A stretch of 64,000 bases of DNA from Candidatus Kapaibacterium sp. (lineage in GTDB: Bacteria > Bacteroidota > Ignavibacteria > Kapaibacteriales > UBA2268): assembly GCA_026390695.1 (NCBI GenBank), contig JAPLFL010000123.1, positions 62,001 through 126,000 of the forward strand, in the 5' to 3' direction. Shown here one piece after another: positions 37,587 to 46,895 of this stretch. The stretch's first letter is position 1, and the number at the start of each line of letters is the position of its first letter. Under the pieces are notes generated by a model. The model searched no databases. It saw nothing but the letters and a program-made list of their open reading frames with translations, and had not been told where the DNA came from. A program made the position numbers and the translations under genes.

Positions 37587-37727
37587 GAATGCAGGAATAC
37601 CTTTAGTAACTTTAGTGATTCCTGCAATTGAGAGTGTTTTAAAACTTAGCAAATCAATGCTTATGTCTTATAAGGAAACAGCTATATTTCCTGCTACTGT
37701 TCTCGCTTTTTATGTCTGTTTTTACCC

Positions 37728-38741
37728 TTATTTTATTTTAAAGTTCTCTATACATTTTTGGAATATCGGAAGATAATCTTTCTCTTCTTTTACACACCAA
37801 TTCAAAGTAATGAAATATAGTTTATCACTCTTTATCGTATAGTATGCCCGACTTCTAACATCACGATTAGGTGCATAGTTCACCATATAAGCATTTTGGC
37901 CGTCAATTTTAATCTCTTTTGTAGGCTGAGGATTTTTGAATTTTGAAGCATTGTCATCAACAATTTTTTTGAGATCATTCTGTACTGTTGCATCTTTTAC
38001 CATAACAATAATATTGCAGTCACCGCGGCGCTTGCCAATGTAGATCATTGCTTTATCACGTTTAACTTTATCAAAATTATCAGGAATAGGAATTTCAAAT
38101 CCATCACCTGATGTTTTGACAAGATTGGCCGAAGCAGGTGGAATTTCAATATTCACTGCAACTGATGCCTCTTTTGGGGCAGGTTGAGCAACTTTTACGG
38201 AATTCAGGATTTCCTGAAATTTAGCTTTGTACTGTTCAAAACAGCCACCAAAGCACTCAAACGTTACTACCGTAACAATAGAAGGCTCATTTGAAATAAA
38301 ATACTTTTCACCGTTAAATTCTCCGTCATTTGCAGTAAATTTATAGGCAAGTTTTGTTGAGGGAATACCCGTAACCGTAGTTTTCTCAGGTGCTGAATAG
38401 AACTGGTCGGCAGGTTGAAGTATTTTTGAAATTGAAATAATTTTATCCAAATTTCTTTCGGCAGTCATATCAAATGCCTGAACAGTAATTCTAACACCGG
38501 CAACTCCATCCGGTGAATAAGTTTTAAATCTTGAAGAAGATTCCTTTGGGAAATAGGCTACAAAGTTATCACCATCACTCTTAGCTGTAGTCCAGTCTTT
38601 CGGATAGCTAATAGAAAAATTTGCAAAACTATCTTTGTAAATGTCCAAATCCTTGATTTGTGGCAGATCAGCTTTTTTACCGCAAGATGATAAAAATAGT
38701 ACTATCATACCCGAAATCATTAATAAATAACTCTTTTTCAT
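37728..38741 (-). CDS. Predicted lipoprotein, PsbP/DUF1795-like fold suspected
   Basis: MKKSYLLMISGMIVLFLSSCGKKADLP lipobox; DSFANFSISYPKDWTTAKSDGDNFVAYFP; start moved from the ORF call (38849). Confidence 0.6.
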   Translation of the reverse strand: MKKSYLLMISGMIVLFLSSCGKKADLPQIKDLDIYKDSFANFSISYPKDWTTAKSDGDNFVAYFPKESSSRFKTYSPDGVAGVRITVQAFDMTAERNLDKIISISKILQPADQFYSAPEKTTVTGIPSTKLAYKFTANDGEFNGEKYFISNEPSIVTVVTFECFGGCFEQYKAKFQEILNSVKVAQPAPKEASVAVNIEIPPASANLVKTSGDGFEIPIPDNFDKVKRDKAMIYIGKRRGDCNIIVMVKDATVQNDLKKIVDDNASKFKNPQPTKEIKIDGQNAYMVNYAPNRDVRSRAYYTIKSDKLYFITLNWCVKEEKDYLPIFQKCIENFKIK

Positions 38742-38779
38742 AATTACTCCTTGAAAATAATAAACTATTAATAAAAATA

Positions 38780-39190
38780 TTAATTCATTTTTGCACCTTC
38801 GGAAATCCACTTCTTTACGCCATTTAACTGCTGTGAATCGAATTTCCAATATATCGAACCATTATGTACAACTTTAAATTCCAAATACTGAACCAACCGG
38901 CTTGCTTCCGGATCATTCGGAACTACCATCCCAAGCGCTGATCCACTAAAAAGCATCATATAATCATCAAGAACAATTCCTGCTGCCTGCGACTGAGTAC
39001 TATGGCAGCCAACTGTAGCACAAGTCATTTTAATGAACGGCTGAACATGATATGTCCAGCTTACATTAGAATCGGGAAAAACAATTGGTGTATTGATAGC
39101 GGTTGAATTGCCACAAGCGCAATGGATCAGTACGAATACCGTTATTAAGATAAATATATTGAATATTTTATATATGAATTGCAATTTCAA
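38780..39190 (-). CDS. Small c-type-cytochrome-like lipoprotein with CX4CH motif
   Basis: Lipobox VLIHCACG; WTYHVQPFIKMTCATVGCHSTQSQAAGIVLDDYMMLFSGSALGMVVPNDPEASRLVQYL. Confidence 0.68.
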   Translation of the reverse strand: MKLQFIYKIFNIFILITVFVLIHCACGNSTAINTPIVFPDSNVSWTYHVQPFIKMTCATVGCHSTQSQAAGIVLDDYMMLFSGSALGMVVPNDPEASRLVQYLEFKVVHNGSIYWKFDSQQLNGVKKWISEGAKMN

Positions 39191-39547
39191 ACTTAATTAA
39201 CCCAATATTTATTATTCACATAATAAGCTCTTGTCAATTTGCTAAATTAATAAGAAATCAGCTTAAAAGCAAACATTGAGAGATTTGGGATATTATTTAA
39301 CGAATTATTTTAAATGAAATAAATGTTAAAATTACATTTCTTGCTCTTTTATTAATGAATTTTATTTTAAAGTTTAAATCCTATAGAGATCGTGTGAAAG
39401 CAGTTTACTATTTGAGAATTGAATTAAATTTTTTGCAATCGAACATTTTGAAGCAATAATATATATCATTTTTTTGATATTTGTGAAAATTATCATTATA
39501 TTAAAGATTGAACAATATGCAGTTTTATTAACAAAAAGGAGTTTAAT

Positions 39548-41686
39548 ATGTATAAGAAATATTTTACTTGTTTTTTTGCTTTAGTTTTATTGTTAACCTT
39601 AACTAAAACAGTATTAGTGGCATCATCTCCACGGACTGTAATAATTGAGGAGGCTACTAATGCAAGTTGCGGGCCTTGTGCAGCACAAAATCCGATATTT
39701 GAAGAATTTTTAGATCAATTTAAATTCTCACAGGTAATCCCCTTAATATATCATCCTTGGTGGCCAGGACCGAATGATCCTATCTGGTTAAATGATACAA
39801 TTATGCACAGAGCCAGAACAGTTTATTATCATATTGATACTACAGGCGTGCCTTGTTGCCGAGTCAATGGATCGAGTGATGTACCTTCTTCGGGATGGTA
39901 TTACGGCGGCCCCGGGGATACGACTTGCCTCAGAGGCTCTGTTGAGAAATATTTAGCAACAACATCACCGTTAAATTTGACAGTGACTTCAGTTAGAAAA
40001 GGCGCTAATGTAACTGTCAGTGTTAAAGTAAGCTCGGATGTTGCAATTACAAATGTTTTTCTGAGAGTAGCAGCGGTTGAAGGTATTCACTATTATGCCA
40101 ACGCCGGTTCTAATGGAGAAAAATATTTCAGATATTTAGCCAGAAAAATGCTGCCCGATTTTAATGGAACAGCTCTGACATTAGCAGCTAAGGAAGAGAA
40201 AATTTTTACTTTTAATTATTCTATTCCGAATGAATGGTATCCTGAAGTAATGTATGCTGTTGCTTTTGTTCAGGATGATGCAACGCAGGAAGTTCTTCAG
40301 GCTTCTGCTTCGCTCGACAGAGATAAACTTCAATTTGCATTTGCTTCAGTGCCGGATTTTACAGGAAAATACCTGAAGGTTCCTAATAATGGCACTGCTA
40401 AGAAAAACATCACTATTGAGAATATTAATAATTTCAAATGTGATTTCGATTTGACAATTGATGCTGCCAATAGCGTTCTAACTGATGGTTGGTCTGCTAA
40501 AGTAATCCCTAATACAGTCAGTCTTGATGCTAATTCATCTACAGAAGTAGCAGTAGAATTAACAGCCGGTACGGTTCCTATTTTGGCAAAAGCCACAATT
40601 GTTTCTACAGCTAAATCTCAATTTATTAATTTTAGTGATTCAAAAACACTTTGTGGTCTATCTGATGGCCTAAAAGCTGTACATTTATGTCCGACGAAAA
40701 GCAGTGACACTTTGATTTTTAATGCTCTGAATGCCCAGTTACCTGCAATGAAAAAACCTTTTATGTTCGAATTTAATAGCTCGGTTGGTGAAGATCTCCT
40801 TGATATGTTCAGCACTTTTAATTTCGATGTGATCATTTTGAGTGCAACTTACCCCTATTGCGGAATGCTTGGAGCTAAACCGCCAGTATCCTCATATTCG
40901 GAAAAACTTTATAATTTTATTCAGTCACAGTTCGATGCAGGAAAGAAAATTATACTATTATTCGATTATGATTTAACCATATCCAACTCAACCAGCGGAT
41001 CAGGCGCTGCACGTCAATTTTATGGTACAAATCTCGGTTTAAAAGCAAATGGACCAACTCTTGCACGCTACAGACTTATTAATAAAGTTGTTACACCTCA
41101 GAAGTTCACTGTAAGTTCGCTTCCAGTCAATGAAATTTATTTGAAGGATTTGAGTTTTAATTTGAATAATTACAGTACCCAAAATCCATATTTTGAATAT
41201 TTTACAGATCCATTAGCTCTTGAAATGGGCTCTACTGCTACTCCATTTTTATATTATGATGTTAATACATCAAATATTGCAGCTACTTATTACACGAATG
41301 CAAAAGGCGGCAAAATGGTCTATCAGAGCTTCGGAATGGAGGCATTAGGCAGTAATTTGGACAGAGAAATTTATATTAATCGACTTTTAACATGGATGGG
41401 ACTCACAAAACTGAAATCTGTTGATGATTTACCGGTACCATCCTCCGGTTTGTATGTACGCATAAGTCCTAATCCAGCGAGCGAAATTATATCAGTTCAA
41501 TGTTTTTTGAACGGCACTGAAACTGAATATAGCTCAATTTCAATATATGATATTTTTGGTAACAGAGTTTTGCAAACCCAAAATACCAAATTAATTGATG
41601 TTGGCTCACTTTCAAGCGGAGTATATATCGGAATGGTAAATATAGGAGCGGAGATTCGGAAATTTACATTTAATATTGTTAAATAA
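39548..41686 (+). CDS. Secreted Omp28-like protein with T9SS type-A-like C-terminal sorting domain
   Basis: IIEEATNASCGPCAAQNPIFEEF; C-terminal VRISPNPASEIISVQCF...YSSISIYDIFGNRVLQTQ...LSSGVYIGMVNIGAEIRKFTFNIVK. Confidence 0.85.
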   Translation: MYKKYFTCFFALVLLLTLTKTVLVASSPRTVIIEEATNASCGPCAAQNPIFEEFLDQFKFSQVIPLIYHPWWPGPNDPIWLNDTIMHRARTVYYHIDTTGVPCCRVNGSSDVPSSGWYYGGPGDTTCLRGSVEKYLATTSPLNLTVTSVRKGANVTVSVKVSSDVAITNVFLRVAAVEGIHYYANAGSNGEKYFRYLARKMLPDFNGTALTLAAKEEKIFTFNYSIPNEWYPEVMYAVAFVQDDATQEVLQASASLDRDKLQFAFASVPDFTGKYLKVPNNGTAKKNITIENINNFKCDFDLTIDAANSVLTDGWSAKVIPNTVSLDANSSTEVAVELTAGTVPILAKATIVSTAKSQFINFSDSKTLCGLSDGLKAVHLCPTKSSDTLIFNALNAQLPAMKKPFMFEFNSSVGEDLLDMFSTFNFDVIILSATYPYCGMLGAKPPVSSYSEKLYNFIQSQFDAGKKIILLFDYDLTISNSTSGSGAARQFYGTNLGLKANGPTLARYRLINKVVTPQKFTVSSLPVNEIYLKDLSFNLNNYSTQNPYFEYFTDPLALEMGSTATPFLYYDVNTSNIAATYYTNAKGGKMVYQSFGMEALGSNLDREIYINRLLTWMGLTKLKSVDDLPVPSSGLYVRISPNPASEIISVQCFLNGTETEYSSISIYDIFGNRVLQTQNTKLIDVGSLSSGVYIGMVNIGAEIRKFTFNIVK

Positions 41687-41735
41687 TTTATTTAATAAAA
41701 AATCCGATTTTTCACTATAAAATAATTGAATCTGT

Positions 41736-41765
41736 AAGGGGCGAATAAAAATACGCCCCTTTTTT
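41736..41765 (+). terminator. Rho-independent terminator after the T9SS protein gene
   Basis: AAGGGGCG-aataaaaata-CGCCCCTT-TTTT. Confidence 0.85.
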
Positions 41766-41812
41766 ATTCCTCAGAAGCCGCAATGAAAGCTATTATATTT
41801 ATCAGAATTACT

Positions 41813-41982
41813 TATAATATAGTTTCCTTAATGAATTAGGAATTATTGTCATTCTCGCGCATGAGACTGTGTGAAAACTTCAATTTCTTGTCATTTGTGC
41901 GCATGCAGGAATCCCCTGATTGGTACTGGAAGGGGATTCCTGCATATGCACAAATGACAGCCTTCATGTAGGAAACGATATA
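41813..41982. mobile_element. Palindromic element (type-3 ends) with embedded, right-truncated type-1 element
   Basis: tataatatagtttccttaatgaattagg...gcgcat|gagactgtgtgaaaac...gacagccttcatgtaggaaacgatata. Confidence 0.65.
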
Positions 41983-42121
41983 AGGCTCCATCTCCAACTA
42001 AGAATTAAAATTAAGTTAATTTTTGATTAATAACATATATTTCTTTCAATATATTGGAAATTATTTGTAAATTGTAGTCTTTTTTATAAAATATTAACAT
42101 TTGTTTGTAATTGGAGTTTAA

Positions 42122-44254
42122 ATGAACGTTTACGATGCAAAAAATATCAGGAATATTGTTCTGTTAGGGCATGCTGGTTCTGGCAAAACAACATTTTCCG
42201 AAGACATTATTTTCCATTCGGGCGCAATCAATCGCCGTGGAACAATTGAAGACCATAATACTGTCTCAGATTTTAATGAAATTGAACATGAAAAAGGTTG
42301 TACAATATTCGGTACTCCACTTTATGTTGAGTACAATAATAGCAAAATCAATATTCTCGATACTCCGGGTTATGACGATTATATCGGTGAAATAGTCGCT
42401 TCTATTCGCGTTGCAGACACAGCAATGATCGTTTTGAATTCCCAGAATGGCTTGGAAGTTGGTACCGAAATAGTCATTGATTCAACTGAAAAAGAGAAAA
42501 AACCCGTAGCTTTTATTTTAAATAAAATGGATATTGATCAAGCAAATTTTGAAAAGAATTGCGAAGATTTAAAATCACGTATCGGTCATGGAGCGCTTCC
42601 ACTCCAATTTCCTATTGGAAAAGGTGCTCAATTCAATACTATAGTCGATTTACTTTCAATGTCAGCATATAAATTTACCAATGATAGCGGCAAAAGCGAA
42701 AAAATTCCAATCCCTGCATCAGAAATGGCAAAAGCAGAAAAAATGCGCTCTGAATTGGTTGAAACAATTGCTGAAAACGATGAAGATTTGATGACTAAAT
42801 ACTTCGACGAAGGTTCTCTGCCTGATGAAGATATATTAAAAGGTCTGAAATCCGCAATTATCAATCGTCAGGTATTTCCAATTTTATGCTCTTCGTCTAA
42901 GAATAACATTGGAATTGATCTAATTATGAATTTCATAACAAATGTTCTTCCTTCACCACTTGAATCTCAGCTTCCGGTTAGTGTCGAAGAAAATCTTATT
43001 CCTTGCAATGCAAGCGGTCAGACAGGATTATTTATTTTCAAAGTAACCTCTGAAGCTCATTTAGGAGATATGACTTTCTTCCGTGTTTATTCCGGTACTA
43101 TGAAGCCAAGTGTTGATATTTTTAATGAAACTAATTCAGCCTCCGAAAGATTCGGTCAATTATTTGTTACTTGTGGTAAAAAACGCTCAGAAGTAACTGC
43201 TATTCAGGCTGGTGACATCGGAGCAACCGTAAAATTAAAGAATACAAAAATTAATGACACACTGCACGAAAAGGGCTGGCAGCTAACTTTTCCGAAAATT
43301 GCATATCCTAATCCTAAAGTCAGAGCTGCTGTAGTTCCAAAGACAAAGGGTGAGGAAGAAAAAGTTGGTGTTGGTTTATCGGCATTGGCTTCTGAAGACC
43401 CTTCACTGGTAGTAGAACATTCTCAGGAATTACGCCAGATTATTCTCTATGCTCAGGGTGAATTACATCTTGGCATTGCAAAATGGCGCTTAGAGCACCG
43501 TTACAAAGTGGAAGCCGAATATATTGAACCACGTGTTCCTTACCGTGAAACAATTCAAAAGGCAATTCGCGGCTCCTATCGCCACAAGAAACAATCTGGT
43601 GGTGCTGGTCAGTTTGCAGAAGTACACATGATTGTGGAACCATACTTTGAAAACATGCCAAATCCTGCTGGTATTTCTGTTCGCGGTAAAGACCTGATAA
43701 AATTGGATTGGGGCGGAAATCTTGAATATTTAAACTGTATTGTTGGTGGAGTTATTGATCAGCGCTTCCTGCCTGCAATATTAAAGGGTGTGATGGATAA
43801 AATGCACTTTGGGCCACTCACTGGTTCTTATGTTCGTGATATTCGTGTTTCAATTTTTGACGGAAAGATGCACCCTGTCGATTCAAACGAAGCAGCCTTT
43901 AAGACTGCCGGTATGATGGCATTCAAAGAATGTTTTGTTAAAGCTGATCCAAAGATTTTGGAACCGGTTTATAAAGTTGAAATAAAGGTGCCTGAAGATC
44001 ACGTAGGAGACGTCATGAGCGATCTACCGTCCCGCCGTGGGCTTATCCTCGGTATAGATTCAGAAGGGCGCTACCAGAAGATTATAGCACGTATGCCACT
44101 TGTTGAATTAGATAAATATTCAACCGGATTACGTTCTATGACAGCCGGTCGTGCAACTTTTACTCAGGAATTTGCCGAATATCAGGCTGTGCCTCCAAAT
44201 GTACAAATGAAATTAATTGAAGATTTCAAGAAACATCAGACTGATGAAGAATAG
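42122..44254 (+). CDS. Elongation factor G-like translational GTPase (EF-G paralogue type)
   Basis: NIVLLGHAGSGKTTFSE, NILDTPGYDDYIGE, LNKMD, domain IV/V RHKKQSGGAGQFAEVHM, GVMDKMHFGP, PSRRGLILG. Confidence 0.9.
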   Translation: MNVYDAKNIRNIVLLGHAGSGKTTFSEDIIFHSGAINRRGTIEDHNTVSDFNEIEHEKGCTIFGTPLYVEYNNSKINILDTPGYDDYIGEIVASIRVADTAMIVLNSQNGLEVGTEIVIDSTEKEKKPVAFILNKMDIDQANFEKNCEDLKSRIGHGALPLQFPIGKGAQFNTIVDLLSMSAYKFTNDSGKSEKIPIPASEMAKAEKMRSELVETIAENDEDLMTKYFDEGSLPDEDILKGLKSAIINRQVFPILCSSSKNNIGIDLIMNFITNVLPSPLESQLPVSVEENLIPCNASGQTGLFIFKVTSEAHLGDMTFFRVYSGTMKPSVDIFNETNSASERFGQLFVTCGKKRSEVTAIQAGDIGATVKLKNTKINDTLHEKGWQLTFPKIAYPNPKVRAAVVPKTKGEEEKVGVGLSALASEDPSLVVEHSQELRQIILYAQGELHLGIAKWRLEHRYKVEAEYIEPRVPYRETIQKAIRGSYRHKKQSGGAGQFAEVHMIVEPYFENMPNPAGISVRGKDLIKLDWGGNLEYLNCIVGGVIDQRFLPAILKGVMDKMHFGPLTGSYVRDIRVSIFDGKMHPVDSNEAAFKTAGMMAFKECFVKADPKILEPVYKVEIKVPEDHVGDVMSDLPSRRGLILGIDSEGRYQKIIARMPLVELDKYSTGLRSMTAGRATFTQEFAEYQAVPPNVQMKLIEDFKKHQTDEE

Positions 44255-44279
44255 AACTTTATGCTTTTTATATAAAATT

Positions 44280-44310
44280 AACTCCGGGAGCTTTTCCGGA
44301 GTTTTTTTTT
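44280..44310 (+). terminator. Rho-independent terminator after the EF-G-like gene
   Basis: AACTCCGGgagcttTTCCGGAGTT followed by T-run. Confidence 0.85.
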
Positions 44311-44323
44311 GGAGAGGGATCTA

Positions 44324-44542
44324 ATATCATTTCCTACTTGAAGTCTGTCATTCCTACGAATGAGACTGTGTGAAAACTCACAACTTCTTCTGGATTGTCA
44401 TCCCCGCGCATGCTGGAATCCCCTTCCAGTAACAATCAGGGGATTCCTGCATGCGCAGGAATGACAGAAATAAAGAGTTTTTACACAGTCTCATCAGCAT
44501 GAATGACATTAATTCCTAATTCATTAAGGAAATGATATAATA
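44324..44542. mobile_element. Palindromic element (type-3 ends), inverted relative to 41813-41982, with embedded type-1 element at 44362-44492
   Basis: atatcatttcctacttgaagtctgtcattcctacgaat|gagactgtgtgaaaac...tttttacacagtctc|atcagcatgaatgacattaattcctaattcattaaggaaatgatata. Confidence 0.68.
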
Positions 44543-44700
44543 TATTTACAAATTGATCTAAAATTATATTGAAACGGACATTATCAACCGAATATTTTAA
44601 TTACTACTCATCAAAAAAAAATATTTTGCATATAATTCAGAAATTTTTATTAATTTACAAACTTCAATTATGATTTGTTCGACTAATAAGGTAAACTCTT

Positions 44701-45693
44701 ATGAAAAATCTCATTATTTGTTTATTAGCAGCACTGGCTCTTTATTCTTGCTCTGATTCAGAAAGCAATCCTTCAAGAGGTAAAATCGAAGGTCAAGTAA
44801 TTGACACAAAATATTTGCCAGTAGAAAATGTCTTGATTCAGACTGTGCCTGCATCTCAATCAACTCTAACCGATATCAACGGGAATTTTACTTTTGATCA
44901 GATGGATCCCGGAGAATATCGTGTCACAGCATATAAATTTAGCTACCCCACTGGTGCAGAAAACATTAAAGTTAATGCCGGGTTAACAACAAATATGGTG
45001 ATAATTTTGGATTCCTCAGCTATTAACAATTCAGGAGATACCTTAACTGATAGTTATACAAAATTATTATTGCATTTTAATAATAATTTAACTGATAGTT
45101 CAGGAAATAATTATTCAGTTACGGATTATAGTACAACCGATAACGCTACTTATTTTAAGTTTGGTGGCCACTCAAGATATTTTAGCGGCTCAGGTTCTTC
45201 ATATCTACAATTAGCCAATAGCCCAAATTTTGATTTTGGTGCCGGTGATTTTACAATTGATTTTTGGCTTTTTCCAACGTCTGTAACTCATATCAAACAA
45301 TGTGTTATTTATAGACGTACTTCTAATGTTTACACTCCTTGGCAATTTGAGATCGGAACCGGAGGTTTAACTTATGATGGTAGTACAACAGGCTCCAGTT
45401 GGGACATTAATATTACTGGGCCATCTTTAGCTTTGAATGCATGGAGCCATATTGCATTAGTTCGTTATGGCGCAACAATTACTATGTATTTAAACGGCTC
45501 TTCTGTTGGTACACCGGTTAATATAGGGTCAAAGTCTTTATTTAATAATTCACAAGGATTATCCATAGGAGATATACCAATGATACGAGGTATCTCAGTC
45601 TATCCTTTTGTAGGTTATATGGATGAGATTAGGATTAGCAAAGGTATTGCACGCTGGACGACAAATTTCACAACCCCAGATCGTCAATATTAA
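44701..45693 (+). CDS. Lipoprotein with carboxypeptidase-regulatory-like and LamG/concanavalin-like domains
   Basis: Lipobox LYSCSDS; GKIEGQVIDTKYLPVENVLIQT...TDINGNFTFDQMDPGEYRVTA; DFTIDFWLFPTS...NAWSHIALVRYGATITMYLNG. Confidence 0.82.
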   Translation: MKNLIICLLAALALYSCSDSESNPSRGKIEGQVIDTKYLPVENVLIQTVPASQSTLTDINGNFTFDQMDPGEYRVTAYKFSYPTGAENIKVNAGLTTNMVIILDSSAINNSGDTLTDSYTKLLLHFNNNLTDSSGNNYSVTDYSTTDNATYFKFGGHSRYFSGSGSSYLQLANSPNFDFGAGDFTIDFWLFPTSVTHIKQCVIYRRTSNVYTPWQFEIGTGGLTYDGSTTGSSWDINITGPSLALNAWSHIALVRYGATITMYLNGSSVGTPVNIGSKSLFNNSQGLSIGDIPMIRGISVYPFVGYMDEIRISKGIARWTTNFTTPDRQY

Positions 45694-45926
45694 AAAATTT
45701 CCAATAAGACAGCTTCTTCATTTTTGGTTATAATTTATCAGTAATTTATCTCTCTTTTTCAGTTATGGACATCACTTTTTCGATTAAGAATTGTATTCTC
45801 CCAAAGAGCTCATTAGAAATTTCGCCTTTAATGAACGCGATTTGATATAAAAAATAAAATTTCCGTTTTGACAAGTCATCAATAATTCGTAATTTAGTTT
45901 TATTTATTAAGTTTTATTAAATTATA

Positions 45927-46895
45927 ATGATTGAATCAATAATTAAAAAAATCCCTAAATGTGCAATAGTTGTTCCTTGTTATAATGAAGAAGAGGTATT
46001 GCAATATAGTTCGGAGATTCTTTCATCGATTTTAAAGAACTTAATTGCTAAGACAAAGATTTCTGGTGAAAGTGCGATCTGCTTTGTAAATGATGGGAGT
46101 AAAGATAAAACTTGGGAGATAATAGAATCTTTATGCACGACTGATTCTATGTTTAAAGGGATAAGTTTTTCCAGAAATTTTGGCCATCAAAGCTCGATAT
46201 TAGCAGGTATGCTTGAATTGAAAGATGATTTTGATTGTATAATTACAATTGATGCAGATTTACAGGATGATACCGACCTAATTGAAAAATTTATAGATAA
46301 ATTTTCCGAAGGCTGTCATATAGTTTATGGCGTGAGAAGAGACAGGCCTTACGATACAGTTTTTAAAAAGTGGACAGCACTGCTATATTATAAGATTCTC
46401 AAAGTATTAGGTGTCGATATTTTATATAATCACGCCGATTACAGACTTATCTCAAAAAAGACATTAACCTCGCTTTCGGATTTCGAAGAGGTAAACCTAT
46501 TTTTGCGAGGAGTTTTTCCACTGCTTGGATATAAAACAGATACCGTTATTTATGACCGAAAAGAGCGGTTTGCTGGCGAAACAAAATATACTTTCTCAAA
46601 AATGTTTTCCTTGGCAATAAATGGAATTACCTCATTCAGTGTGAAACCACTGAGGATAATTTCTTATTTGGGATTTTTATCTTTCTTTTTTTCGATATGT
46701 ATATCAATTTGGATTATCATTGAATATTATAGAAGCAATGTAATTACAGGATGGACATCAGTTTTGGTCTCAATTTACTTTATTGGTGGGATTTCAATGA
46801 TAAGTATTGGGATTATTGGCGAATATATTGGAAAGATTTATGAAGAAGTAAAAAAGAGACCACGTTTTATTATTGAAAAAAAAATTAATATCTGA
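45927..46895 (+). CDS. Family 2 glycosyltransferase (DPM1/GtrB-like, two C-terminal TMs)
   Basis: CAIVVPCYNEEEVL, FVNDGSKDKTWEII, ITIDADLQDD, C-terminal TM pair. Confidence 0.9.
   Translation: MIESIIKKIPKCAIVVPCYNEEEVLQYSSEILSSILKNLIAKTKISGESAICFVNDGSKDKTWEIIESLCTTDSMFKGISFSRNFGHQSSILAGMLELKDDFDCIITIDADLQDDTDLIEKFIDKFSEGCHIVYGVRRDRPYDTVFKKWTALLYYKILKVLGVDILYNHADYRLISKKTLTSLSDFEEVNLFLRGVFPLLGYKTDTVIYDRKERFAGETKYTFSKMFSLAINGITSFSVKPLRIISYLGFLSFFFSICISIWIIIEYYRSNVITGWTSVLVSIYFIGGISMISIGIIGEYIGKIYEEVKKRPRFIIEKKINI

Noticed and set aside
38742-38849. N-terminal extension MEIRFTAVKWRKEVDFRRCKNELIF... of ORF 37728..38849
   Set aside because: Overlaps the cytochrome-like gene; an internal Met at 38741 starts a classic lipoprotein signal (MKKSYLLMISG...LSSC).
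44358-44496. Expected 4-bp direct repeat around the 44362-44492 element
   Set aside because: Left flank is GAAT but right flank is ATCA, so no TSD can be claimed for this copy; possibly mutated or recombined.
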